A stretch of DNA of 60,000 nt from Owenia fusiformis (taxonomy: Eukaryota; Annelida; Polychaeta; Sabellida; Oweniidae). Of this stretch, positions 46,740 to 57,746 are shown in pieces. A model generated the notes under the pieces. It had not been told where the DNA came from, ran no database searches, and saw nothing but the letters and a program-made list of their open reading frames with translations. The stretch covers positions 27,628,740 to 27,688,739 of the forward strand of contig CAIIXF020000009.1 of the NCBI GenBank assembly GCA_903813345.2. Direction: 5' to 3'. Position numbers and translations under genes: made by a program. Numbering within the stretch: position 1 is the stretch's first letter; each line of letters starts with the position of its first letter.

Positions 46740-47339
46740 TTAAATTAATCATTTTAGAATGTTGAATGAATATTAATAGAGAAACTAAGACACCTTTACG
46801 CAGTTTAAAATTCTATGTCCATGGCTTGGAAGTAAATCTGCGTACTGTAAATTAGATAAATTTGTCAATTCAGTTTTAATTTGCCAATATGTCTGATCTG
46901 TTCTGATCTCCAATTAATTCTAGCCAAATTAAAGCTACATTGCCATGGCGATTTCATTAGATGCCAGTGGTATGTAACACACTGAATTATATTTAGAGGT
47001 TGTGTCACTATTTCATGAAATATGCCTGAGTTTTGCCAATGCCAACCTTGGGAGGTTCGATATTTGGGCAAGAACAAAGGCATATTTTACATCATAGTGA
47101 CATAACTGATGTACATGTATTACACATCTTTATTCCCATGTCTACTTTGGTTTGTGGATATGACCCGCTTACTTTCTGATTGACATCTGTAATAATGCCT
47201 TGCTAGGTATGTAATACATCACTGTATTGGCCAATTAAATTTACAGTATGCAGGCATTAGTCTTACTCAAGATATTTATAAAGTTAGACACAGAGTGATA
47301 TGATTTTTATCCATGAATGAATATGATACAAGTATTTGC
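46740..47339. other. Intergenic after NTAN1, nothing recognised
   Basis: AT-rich sequence without a supported feature. The 5' truncation point of the following LINE copy lies near 47340. Confidence 0.4.
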
Positions 47340-48134
47340 ACAAGTAAGCATAGTGTGGCGACACGACAGGGTCCTCCAAGAGGTAGCCAAGTGGATAGAC
47401 CAGCAAAGACTTTCCCACAACACCAGTAGGGGCAATGTAAGACCAAGACTCATTAAGTTTGTCAAAGAAGGCAGCAAAGCCCATCAGAAGCCATCTCTGC
47501 CTGTACTCCAGCCCAACATTCTCACCAAGGCAACAGACTGGACTTTAAGAACTGACCTCTTCCAAAAACTTGTCTTCCCACAGGATATAGTAGTCACCAA
47601 GCTCCGTCCCGACATGCTGCTGATATCTCAGCTCAGCAGGAGCATCATCATCATCGAGCTCACAGTACCCTGGGAAGACCGACTGGACATATCCCATCAG
47701 CTTAAGAAAGCCAAATACCAAGATCTGGTAGACGAGGCCATAACAAGGGGGTGGCATGCAGTGCAGTACCCAATAGAAGTGGGATGTAGGGGGTTCCCAG
47801 CCTCCTCGCTGCGCTACCTTCTATCTCAGCTAGGACTAACACCATCCAAGCTGAAGTCGGCAGTTAAGGCAGTAGGTGCTGTGGCAGAGTCCAGCTCACG
47901 GTGGCTCTGGCTCAAGAGGAATGACAAGTGGTGTCCTTCAGCGAGCGATGTTTAAGACCTTACCATCGCTGCCCCACTCAGATTATGCATACAGGCTAAG
48001 GGGCGAAATGTGACGATCTGAGACGCCTGCTGATGACGCAGTAAAGGACACTCACTTAATTTTCCTACGAAGCCATCCACAAGTAGTAGTTCCTTTTTCC
48101 GTTTGTAGCGATGCATCGTTGATGTTTATTTGAA
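47340..48134 (+). pseudogene. LINE copy 1: C-terminal endonuclease part and 3' UTR
   Basis: A 5'-truncated copy of a non-LTR retrotransposon. The open frame to TAA at 47955 reads IVWRHDRVLQEVAKWID and then KLRPDMLLI...IIIELTVPWEDRL. This RPD(x)nE arrangement is the PD-(D/E)XK core of the restriction-like endonuclease found at the C-terminus of R2, R4, NeSL and Hero-type LINEs, where it nicks target DNA. The 3' UTR (from 47969) is essentially identical by eye to that of copy 2, so both are young. There is no poly(A) at its 3' end: the next copy starts immediately. Everything upstream of the endonuclease is missing. Confidence 0.85.
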
Positions 48135-48237
48135 ATGTATCCTGATAATTCAGTGACCATGGGGAAAGGCCCATTGACTTCTGCGAAAGAGCAGATGACA
48201 GTTTCGGAAAGACGACAACACAGATGCCAGCCCTTAA

Positions 48238-50336
48238 GAAAAAAGCCATGGTAACCATGGTATTCCATGGTGCGTCCATGGTAATCCATGGTTTTCCATG
48301 GAAATTCATGGTTTTTCATGGTATTTTCCATGGAAATTCATGGATACCCATGGTAATCTTCCATGGATATTTACCATGATTTTCCGTGGTAATTGGTGGT
48401 TTGGTAATTGTTTTTTCATTAACATGCCATGTTTTTACCATGACACTTGAGTTGTAAAATCAACAATTTTGGCAGGTTTTGTTTTTACCAAAATCTTCAA
48501 CATTGAATCAATATTTTAACGAATGAATCCAAGCTGGATTGAGAATTAGTCTCATTAATCATAGATAAAAGAATATGACACCCCCCCACCCCAAAATCTT
48601 TGAGAAAGTCAACCTTCTTGACAAAAGCTGGTTTCAGGCCTGAAATACAACCATGTTTTTACAATCTGAATATATGTTTAGTACATTCTGTACATAGTGT
48701 CATATGACAAAGAACTGTTTACTTAATATTTTTTTAATTGATGATTTGACCCCACAATTAAAAGTAATAATTTGTTTGCTGGGATTTGCTATCATTTAAC
48801 TTTGGCACTTATGTAAAAAAAGACAAAATAAGTGATAAAATCAGCTCACTGGATTCCCTTATTGCAGACTGAATAAACATTTTTACTTGGAGTAAATCCT
48901 ATTTGGTTTTATTTGATCAACAATGAGTTTTTGACTTGCACTGTCTACACTCACAGACAATAATAATTACTGAAGAGGGAGCATTAGAAAGAGTAAGATT
49001 ATATATAATAACAATTAAGATCAGAATATTTAAGAATTATGCAAATGAACTCTTATAATCTGTTGTAAAGAGATTAATCTTTTGACATTGATTTGAGAGT
49101 TAAGACACCTAATTAACATAGAATAATGGCAACCAAATATTTAAAAATTATGCAAATGATTATTTATTCCTATTCAAAGACAAATCAATTTTAATTACTT
49201 ATACTATGTTTCATGTTTTAAGCCAAATGGTGTTGTTAACCCCCTCCCCTTCCTTCATGCAACTTCTTTTTAAATATAATATTCTTACATAGACAAATTG
49301 AATTTTTATCACTTAGGTATAACATTTCAGTTTGCAGCCATAGGCTTGTGTTTAATCCCCCATCTCAATTTCAAGTCAAAATACTTTTATGTGGATTTTT
49401 TCAGATAATATGCTTATAAAAGTTGAATGGGACTTAATTTGGAGAAGTTCATTTAGAAACATAATGTATTATTCATTTTTCTGCTTCCAAAAGACCAAAC
49501 AAATAGCCCATGGAAAACCATGGACTTTCAAAAGATCAAAAGAATAATCATGGAAAACCATGGCTTTTGATTGCACTTTCCAAAACATCAAAGAAATAAC
49601 CATGGAAAAGCATGGCTTTCGATTGCAATCAACCGTCTTCCATAGCTTTTGATTGCAGTTTTCTCAACTTCAAAGAAAGAAACCATGGTTTTTGATTGTA
49701 TTCTCATATGTACGAAATGTAATTAAAGAAAATGAGTTATTTATTTCTTAAATTACTTCATATTGATTTTTAAAACTGAAAATTAAAGAAAGTATTGAAA
49801 TAAAACAGAGCTTGGGCTAGTTTGACTTAATCTTTTTCAAAGGAAAGTAGTGTTTGGCCTAAAAAATAAGCAATCTCTATCTAGTCTTGATCTACACAAA
49901 AGACCTTTGCACAATTGTTTTTGAAATCTTGTGGCCTACTCTCTGCTCTGCTGTTTCACATATTTTCTCATTTGTAAGCTGAGTCTAACATTCGATGAAT
50001 GTTCTTGCTATACCTTCAAAATGAAATGTCCACCCTTTTTTCTCAATGATAAGTCTCAGTCTAACTGGGATATATCATCAAAACATTCATTTTGGAGATT
50101 TTGGTAAATACAATCCTACCAAAATTGTTGATTTTACATCTCCATGACACATCCTTTAAAAACCAATTACCAAACCAACAATTACCACGGAAAATCATTG
50201 TAAATATCCATGGAAGATTACCATGGGCGTCCATGAATTTCCATGGAAAATAACATGGAAAACCATGAATTTCCATGGAAAACCATGGATTACCATGGGC
50301 ACACCATGGAATACCATGGTTACCATGGCTTTTTTC
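48238..50336. mobile_element. 2.1 kb TTAA-flanked foldback with CCATGG arms
   Basis: TTAA lies on both sides (48234-48237, 50337-50340). Ends GAAAAAAGCCATGGTAACC and its mirror; each arm is about 250 bp of CCATGG words spaced 8-20 bases apart, ending near a shared GTAAAATCAACAATTTTGG. The interior is AT-rich and has no transposase. A sub-array of AACCATGG...GGCTTTTGATTGCA units lies at 49505-49700. Removing the element with one TTAA restores an uninterrupted LINE frame, which proves the boundaries. TTAA fits piggyBac or Kolobok. The right arm is open in the LINE frame and supplies new ATG codons. Confidence 0.93.
49505..49700 (+). repeat. Internal CCATGG/GCTTTTGATTGCA sub-repeats
   Basis: Three to four diverging units of about 65 bp combine ACCATGGAAAACCATGG with CTTTTGATTGCA and an A-rich stretch. 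They lie inside the TTAA foldback and extend its CCATGG theme away from the arms. Confidence 0.65.
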
Positions 50337-52042
50337 TTAAGGGAGGGTCAGCACCCCGAAGCATCTAAACTCACAATAGCTACAAGTATTAAAATGAGAG
50401 AATGCCCCCAAGCAGACCGAAAGGCGGGGGAGGATGATCTGCACCCGACAGGAAGTATGGATTTTGACCAAAGCAACGAATTACGGACTACGATTAGGAC
50501 TCAGGAAGACATTGACGTAATAGAAACAAGAAGACGGTGCGGAAGTTGCGGCGGCACTTTCAAGAACGAGAGAGGGGTGAAAATACACCAAGGGAAAACC
50601 AAATGTAAGGAAAAGCTAAAACAACGTCAAGCAGGTCATTCAGCTGAAGCGCGAGCCAAGGCTGTAGATCCTGCTAATAATTCGGTGAAGGTTTGTAGCC
50701 AGGAGACACACCACAGTGCTCCAGACCTTCTAGTTGAAGCTAATCCTCTCATTCAGAGTCTACCCAGCCCAATTGAACATCTCGTTCAAGGGAGGAAGCC
50801 TAGACTAAATTTACCTGCAGCAACCGATAAGCGATGGATAGAACTCGACGAGGAGCTTGACATTATCCTCACAAACACATTACGAGGAGACGCAAAGGGA
50901 AAGGTAGAGACTATGACTAGAATCGTTTACGAAACTTTTGAAGAGAAGTTTGGAGTCAGTGAAACATCAGAACGAAAGCACCACGCAGGGCCAAGTAGAA
51001 GACAGCAGGAGATAGCTTCCCTCCGGAAAGAGCGGCGTAGCCTTCAGCGTCGATGGAAAGCTTCATCACTGGCCAGCGAAAGAGATGGAATTAGAGAACT
51101 CCAGCAGATTCTTCACAAGAGACTTCTTCATCTTCGTAAGGTAGAGTCTCTCAGGAAAAGACAACGAGAGAAGCATAGAACAAGGAAGGCCTTCTTTGAA
51201 AACCCATACAAGTTCACTTCAGATTTACTAGGGAAGCCAAAGAGTGGCCGTCTTTCAAGCACACAGGAGGAAGTGGAAGCAAGTATTGCAGCAGCACACA
51301 GTGACCCAGACAGAGAACTGCCATTAGGCGAGTTCCCGATTGACATCCCAACAGATATACCAACTGCACCATTTGACCAGTCAGATTTCAAGCTTGACGA
51401 GGTACGAGCTATTGTCAAAAAGGCAAGAGCAGCTTCAGCACCAGGCCCAACAGGTGTGACATATAGGGTGTACAAGAACTGCCCGAAACTGCTCAAACGT
51501 CTATGGCGATTGCTAAGAAGCATCTGGATTAAGAAAGACCTGCCAAGGAGTTGGGCGTTGGCTGAAGGTTGCTTTGTTCCTAAAGAGTTGTCCTGCCCCA
51601 CTCAGATTATGCATACAGGCTAAGGGGCGAAATGTGACGATCTGAGACGCCTGCTGATGACGCAGTAAAGGACACTCACTTAATTTTCCTACGAAGCCAT
51701 CCACAAGTAGTAGTTCCTTTTTCCGTTTGTAGCGATGCATCGTTGATGTTTATTTGAAAAAAAAAGTGTGAGTGCAGATATCTAAACAATGAATGGAAAA
51801 AGTAATATCAAGAGTGTTATCTATCACATACAGTGCCATATCTCATGGTTTGACAGTTTAAAAGCTTTATTTGATTGTTCAGTGACAAATTGCCAAAAAT
51901 GTGCTATTTGTATTTTTATTTTTACATTATTTTTACATTATATAGTTACATTCTTCTTTACTTAGAAATGTGGATATAATACAAATCTGATAAACAACCA
52001 TAGACAATTGAATAAACCTATCAAAGATTTTATTTGTTATTC

Positions 52043-52067
52043 CATGGACTTCTATTGAAAGCCCATG
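52043..52067. mobile_element. 25-bp CATGG hairpin (ends-only relic)
   Basis: Begins CATGGACTTCTATT and ends TTGAAAGCCCATG, the ends of the 24666 family fused. The seven bases outside are GTTATTC on the left and GTTGTCC on the right, five of seven identical with two transitions. Confidence 0.55.
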
Positions 52068-52355
52068 GTTGTCCCATAAGATTATAAAACTCAGGGGATA
52101 TCCGATATTACAAGTTCTGCTTGAATGTCACTTGTCGATTTTACATTCTTTTTTTTATTAGTTAGTTATTATTGTTTCATTGTAGTTATTATTGTTTCAT
52201 TGCAAAGTACAAAAATCTTTTCATTAAGTGATTGTTCAGAAATGATGGTGGCAATCTTGCCTGCGCTTGATAAAATGATTGATTGAATTTGCCATGTCTT
52301 GGTGTTTCTGTTATCTAATTGCAATTTATATCACAACGTCTGTGCCATTGACTTA

Positions 52356-52692
52356 CTGCAGATACACTTATTTTGACGGTACTTAATTTGACGGATTTGC
52401 TCAATTTCAAATATTGGTGGCTATTTAATTTGGTGGATTCAGGACTGAAGTTTAGTTTTTGTAGATTTTTATGTCATTATGACAGGTGTTGACTAAGATA
52501 TTTTCTGTATGTCTTTTGAATAATGTAGAATTGATGACACGTTGACAGGAAAAGGGGCTCCTGGAGTTTAATTTCTGTAGTGCATTGGACAAAAATTCCA
52601 AAATGAAATTTGACAGATTTTTGATTCGGCAGATTTTCTGAATCTGCCAATCTGTCAAATTCAAACGGGAGCCAAATTAAGTGTATCTACAG
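52356..52692. mobile_element. CTGCAGATACACTTA MITE, TA TSD
   Basis: A 337-bp element from CTGCAGATACACTTATTTTG to CAAATTAAGTGTATCTACAG, with TA on each side. Internal words such as TTTGACGGATTTG are also mirrored. This fits a Tc1/mariner-type MITE. Confidence 0.85.
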
Positions 52693-54665
52693 TATATTAT
52701 TGGATCGGATCTTACACAAGGCTATATTTTCTAATAAGTCCATACCATGATAGATCACACCCTCACATACGTCACTAATGCATTCAATCACACTTCATTA
52801 TCTACACACTTTAGTGTGATGGTGTCAGCTGAAAGCTTCGGTTGCAGCATATCATAGAAACATCAGAGTCAGAGCATGACTTCATGAATGAATAAACAAA
52901 TATTCTTTTCATAAGGATGATTGTGAATTATTTTTATATCATAGAGGTTAATCAATGGAGAAAAGAGGGTAATAGGACTAACTATGTAATGTTATGACTA
53001 ACATAATATTATGATCAGATGTTACAATGTATCTATCAGATCAGATGTAGTGCATAATAAAGTTTTCTAGTTTTATAATATTATGACGTCTTAGAATTCT
53101 CACAATAAATAGGATTTCTATTGCAAAAAACAAGTTTCTTGTTAAATACATCGTATATAAGGTTGTTTTATCTAAAGCTTTTATGTCCTTTTCATGTCAA
53201 ACTCAGTTATTTGTATGTACTTGTATATAATGTGGCCCAAAATGACCTATACTGTTTTGTTTTTCTTATTGTTAACAATAGAAATCACACTTAGGAAGAT
53301 ATAGAGTTGTCAACTTAGCAAAACAACTCAAGTACTGGTATTTGATACACAGTGTCAGTCATCATGTCACACATATAAAGAATGACAACAATGCAATATA
53401 ATACAATACAATAGTTCATATAAAGTTCATATAATAGTTCAGTTAATTAACAACTAACAGTGGAGGGAATTGAATTGGCTCCTATTTGGCAGAATATTTC
53501 AAATGGCGATGGAAGAATAAACTTTGGCTTTTTTACTTTCCAAAATCTTTTTAAAATTCAATGCCTCGACAGATTTTGTCACTTTTTCCGACAAAAAAAC
53601 AAAAAAATTAACAATTATTTTTGTTTTCCAACAAACGTTTTAAAGACGAGACATTACAGCTAATCTTAACGTGCACTATCTGGTAAAATGTCCTATTTAT
53701 TTTTGAACAATCCACAAAAAGCTCATGTGCACCACACAAGAAGTTGATGAATTTCTCACCAGCTTATTTTCTAGATTCAGACACTTTTCAGCCATCACTA
53801 AATGAAACTTATCTACTTCCAATCCCATCTGTACATTCTGAACCTAAAATGGTCTTGGCACAAGATCAGATAAAAAACAAACAGAAAGAATTATCAGTTT
53901 AGATTATCAGCTTTCAGCCTAGAAAGACTGAGGACTAAATAGAATTATAGAATTGTGGTCACTTAAATTGACAATTTTCAGATGATTTATCTAGATTCAG
54001 AGACTTCAGATAATCCCTTGATTGGGCAGATATATAAATATTGGCCTTGGTGTTATCTATATGTTCTAACTTCATATAGTTATAATTTCTATTTATCTCT
54101 ACCATAGGATCAATCTTGTTAGAGAACTTCATGTTCTTGCTTCATGAATAAATTAACATAATCATTATGCAAAAAATGTTTAATATTAATAGTTGCAATT
54201 TATGTGTTTTGTTCATTATATTTACTTGTTATCCAAAAAAACAGCATGCTGCAATAAAGAACCCATACTAATTACCTAGAACAGTTGAAACAGTCAAGAT
54301 GTTCAATATTGTCATCAACTTGATGGCTGGATGGTGGCGTTTCATTTTTCTCGTCTGATAAGAAGTTTTGAATGATCTTTCTTGGTGTGAAAATCGAGAC
54401 CTGACTGGGCATTCTGGGTCTAGTTTAAGGGGACCATTTTGTGTTTTTTTTGAACACTTGTGTTCACCATTTACTTTGTTTTATGGTTTAACTTGATTGA
54501 CAAAGTTCTACTTGTCTAGTCATCTTAGGTTGACTTCAACAAGTTTTTCCTTTGATCATTAGTTCATCTTGAAACCCAAGTAATACCAGAAGCATCTGTT
54601 TTGTTTTCATAAAATTATAAAGCATATGATATGTGAAACATAAAGCACTGATTATGTTTTTGGTT

Positions 54666-54671
54666 TTTATT
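54666..54671 (-). terminator. Candidate polyadenylation signal of SPC24
   Basis: AATAAA on the minus strand, 300 bases after the SPC24 stop codon. It is the nearest canonical signal I found in that direction. Confidence 0.4.
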
Positions 54672-54970
54672 ATCACATCATATGATAAACATTAGGTGTG
54701 GTATACATGTAAATATAAAATATACAAATCTTACGCAGGATATTTTTGGAAAGGTTTTCCCTTTAGATGTCTCAGTCTTTAAAGGGTTAATTTCAGGCTA
54801 AACAAATAAATGTATAATATTTTTGGTTTCAATTTCCCATGATTCTTATATACTATGTCCTCTATCATTACACAGCACTGCGTTACATACATCTTCACAA
54901 AGCTATTATATACAGATCCTGGAATTTTTCATATGTGAATTATTTTCTCTCAGTGATTTTGGTCCCAGTA

Positions 54971-57084
54971 TCACCAGTCCACCTCCATCTGGTCCCATAG
55001 GTAGTTGGCTATGAAGAACTTAGAGTTCTCTTTGTTGCTTAATGAGAATGGTTTTACTTCACTCTTGTTGGTAATAACTGGAAGGGAGTTAAGGAACATA
55101 GCTGGAAAAAAATTACTAGTACTTTGGAGTTGACTGGCAAGACAATGCAACAATTTGCTGGTATAATTTGTGGATTTGCAAATTTCAATTATTTAGTGCT
55201 AAATAATGTGGTAAAAATAATTATTTTGAAGATCTTGGACTGTCGAATTCTTTCTTGCACTATTAAGCTGCCAACTGCCAGTATCATCTGCGTGTAATCT
55301 TTATTTCCCTCCCTCCCCCTCTCTCTCTCCCTCCCTCTCCCCCAGGTTCCCTCTCTATTGAGAGGATTTATATATTTTGAAAGGATACATCCTTTAACCT
55401 CCTGGGGTTGTGTATCATATTGCCAACTGATCTTTGTCACATTGTGGAACAGACTCACAGTGTGCCTGAAATGGAAAGAGAATTTTAATCATAAATTATA
55501 TATACGTTAAAAAGTCAAATTGTTACCTTGACAACCATTCAACAAATGACCTTGGGTGAGTTATTGGTTATATAATTCAACTTGCAGTTATATGAAATAC
55601 TGTGTTCGGATTGGCTGGAATCAGACACACCTTGACAAGCTATGTGTGAATTATTTTTTATTCCTAGAATATATTTAAACATTACAAAGAAAAAAATACC
55701 AAATACAGTAGTAGGGTTTTAAATCAAACATAAAGCCATATCTGCATTCTTGAAAAATATTGAATTAGAAGACATGATTAATCAAAATGTTTGTTTAAAT
55801 TGAAAAGTTTACATCGATTAGCCTAATAAATATTGCACTTGAAGAGCATACAAATAAATCCATCTGTAAAATGTTCAAGTTAAATGGATGAACAGTTTTC
55901 TTGCTCTCCTGATAATGCCTATCAGCACAAGATGACGACAATAAGAGTCAATATTAATAAATTAAAATACTCGTATTATAGAGCTCTTTCCAAAGATTAT
56001 AAAAAGACACATTGGTAACTACCTGACGGAGGGTAATGTCTCCGTTGTTTTCTTTTTGATTCTTCGTCTTTCCTCGGTCAATCTATCTTTCTCTTCTTTA
56101 CTAGCATTAACTTGTGCTTTTAACTGATCAGCTTGTTTTGAAACGTTTTCTATGTGTTCTTTAGACTGTTTAAGCTCTTCCTTTAGTTTCTCTTCCTCCC
56201 TTTCAAGCTTTTCATTTTCCTCACTGGTTTTTATTTCAGCTTCTCTTTCTTCCTTACACTGGCATAAAGCTGAAAGAAAGGAAAATTAAACTATCAATAA
56301 TAGACTATTCTGAAAAGAAACAAGGCATTAACATGCAAATTGTCACCTCCTGCCATTTCTTGCAGACATTGAACACCAACCATGATCAAACACTGTCCAC
56401 AAAAAAGTTGGAGACTATAACAATATGTCACTACTTCTGGTGGTGACATAATAAAAGGTCAATTTGTATTTCTGTAATATCTTGTAATTAGATAATTAAA
56501 TAAGTAACAAATGGTTGTTGATCCAATTTTTTGATGCAAGATGGGATATCATTGTACATTCTTTCCTCCTGCTGTGAGATAATGCCACATTGAAACAAGG
56601 TATGCATAATATAAAATAATGCACTGAATGCGGGACTGAATGATGGTGGAATTTCAAAATTGCTTAATGCTGACAAAATTTGTAGACATTTTGAAGAAGT
56701 TGTGAAAAGCATTGAATTTGTTATGAAAATGCAATGTTCAGTTTTGTAAAACTGATATCATCAGAAAAAAATGTTTTGCATCAAAATCTTTAAAACACTA
56801 CGGGTTTATTTAAGACCAAAATTACAGACATTGCCTTTTTAACTGAAGCCATTTCATAATGCCTTTAACACACTACATTTACCTCTTATATCTTCTTTAA
56901 TGATATCCTCAATCTGTTTCTGAGTGGCCAATAGCTCTCCACATAACTTGCCAGTTTCTTGCAACGTCTGTACATCAAGCTTCTCCTGGTCTAAAACGTT
57001 GACAATCTCAGACAGAATGTCCTTTGTTTGCTCAAAACTTCTTGGTTCGACAGCCTGAGACTCATTCATCGTTGACATGTTCAT
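54971..57084 (-). CDS. SPC24: Kinetochore protein Spc24
   Basis: Subunit of the Ndc80 complex, which links spindle microtubules to the kinetochore in mitosis; Spc24 pairs with Spc25 and binds the inner kinetochore through its C-terminal globular domain. Coding exons on the minus strand: 57084-56883, 56269-56023, 55465-55389 and 55077-54971. Splice sites are GT-AG and phases agree, giving 210 residues; human SPC24 has 197. Exons 1 and 2 are a long coiled coil rich in Glu, Lys and Gln. The junction TETLPSVRHTVSLFHNVTKI, followed by SWQYD and EVKG, matches the start of the globular domain in human Spc24 (TIPSAVYVAQLYHQVSKIEW). The end KFFIANYLWDQMEVDW matches KFISDYLWSLVDTEW. The ATG at 57084 lies ten bases inside an exon with a clear acceptor (ATATTTCAG), so a leader exon exists upstream. 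No lesion is visible. Confidence 0.95.
56425..56455. repeat. GTCACTACTTCTGGTGGTGAC fragment in SPC24 intron
   Basis: Hairpin-like piece of the ATGTCACCACC family that is common in NTAN1 introns. It lies between the first and second coding exons. Confidence 0.5.
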
Positions 57085-57254
57085 GGTCCCTTTCCTGAAA
57101 TATATAATGGAATTTTTAGCATTTATTTAGTTCCGGAAAGTTTAACTGGAACACTTGTGATCTCACAAGTGCTTCATCAACCCAAAGTGGTTAAATTCAT
57201 TTATGGTTTCAACGTCTTTCCAAAAATCGGGATGAATCTAACAGTCAGATTAGA

Positions 57255-57358
57255 GTACAGGGAGGCAATGTTGTCCTGCAGGTAATTGTCAGGCACTCAG
57301 TGTATGGAGTCATCTGTCTGACAATTACCTACATGGCCAACATTACCTACCTGCCCTC
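57255..57358. repeat. 104-bp hairpin (GGTAATTGTCAG) in SPC24 leader intron
   Basis: GGTAATTGTCAG at 57281 is mirrored by CTGACAATTACC near 57319, and pairing continues outward (GGCAATGTTG with CAACATTACC). The loop is about 25 bases. It is probably a very short foldback; the flanks show no clear duplication. Confidence 0.6.
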
Positions 57359-57552
57359 TTTATTTCATTGTCATTAAAGGCAGATCACAAAATGGTTTAC
57401 TTTAAACATGTCTCTGCTTTAAACAATTAAATGATCCTCTGCTTAATCCTGCTCCATCCAAGACAACTAAAACTTCAAAAGTATTTAAATAATCATAATA
57501 ATGATTATCTTATAGATGTCTAAATGGAATGAATATTTTGGTGAATTAGTCA

Positions 57553-57669
57553 TCATAGGCCCAAGAACATGTCTAAAAGATTTAGTTGAATACATCAAGA
57601 GATTACTGTACTTCTTGTAGTTCTTTACTTGGTGTATTCAACCCTATTTTTATGTTCCCGGGCCCATGA
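57553..57669. mobile_element. TCATAGGCCCAAGAACATG element, 6-bp TSD TAGTCA
   Basis: Ends TCATAGGCCCAAGAACATG and, mirrored, TCATGGGCCCGGGAACAT. TAGTCA flanks it at 57547-57552 and 57670-57675. The same CCCGGGAACATGTATAAAA word occurs in the arm of the 2.2 kb foldback near 26331, and ATAGGCCCAAGAACATGT at about 32686. Confidence 0.6.
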
Positions 57670-57721
57670 TAGTCATGTAAGGTTTGCATATGACAAGTCT
57701 AATAGCAGTCATTTGAGACAT

Positions 57722-57746
57722 CATGGGCTTATGTTGAAAGCCTATG
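57722..57746. mobile_element. 25-bp CATGGG hairpin with exact 7-bp TSD GAGACAT
   Basis: The unit begins CATGGGCTTATG and ends TTGAAAGCCTATG. GAGACAT stands immediately on both sides (57715-57721, 57747-57753). It consists of little more than the fused terminal repeats of the 538-bp element at 24666, which also has a 7-bp duplication. Confidence 0.7.

Larger units (their letters stand above)
48135..51765 (+). pseudogene. LINE copy 2: N-terminal part, RT start and 3' UTR, split
   Basis: Coding sequence runs 48135 (or the ATG at 48159) to 48237, is interrupted by a TTAA element, and resumes in frame at 50341. Visible parts: a C2HC finger-like CGSCGGTFKNERGVKIHQGK with a following cysteine; a basic linker (HRTRKAFFENPYKFTSDLLG); and the first RT blocks (ASAPGPTGVTYRVYK, then SWALAEGCFVPKE). 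At 51593 it jumps directly to the 3' UTR shared with copy 1, so the RT catalytic core and endonuclease are deleted. It ends with nine A at 51757-51765. The order finger, RT, C-terminal endonuclease is that of R2/NeSL/Hero-type elements; the exact clade is not decided. Confidence 0.85.
51766..54970. other. Intergenic between NTAN1/LINEs and SPC24
   Basis: AT-rich. Apart from a CATGG hairpin at 52043 and a MITE at 52356-52692, no exon or repeat is recognised. NTAN1 and SPC24 converge on this interval, so only 3' ends are expected here. Confidence 0.5.

Noticed and set aside
47545-47757. Minus-strand open frame opposite the LINE endonuclease
   Set aside because: Shadow of the plus-strand coding sequence.
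51128-51601. 157-codon minus-strand frame
   Set aside because: Antisense shadow of the LINE protein; no recognised domain.
54971-55153. Reading the last SPC24 exon from the upstream ATG at 55153
   Set aside because: The CCCTTCCAG acceptor at 55078 joins in phase with the previous exon and gives the expected EVKG-FITNKSEVKP continuity.
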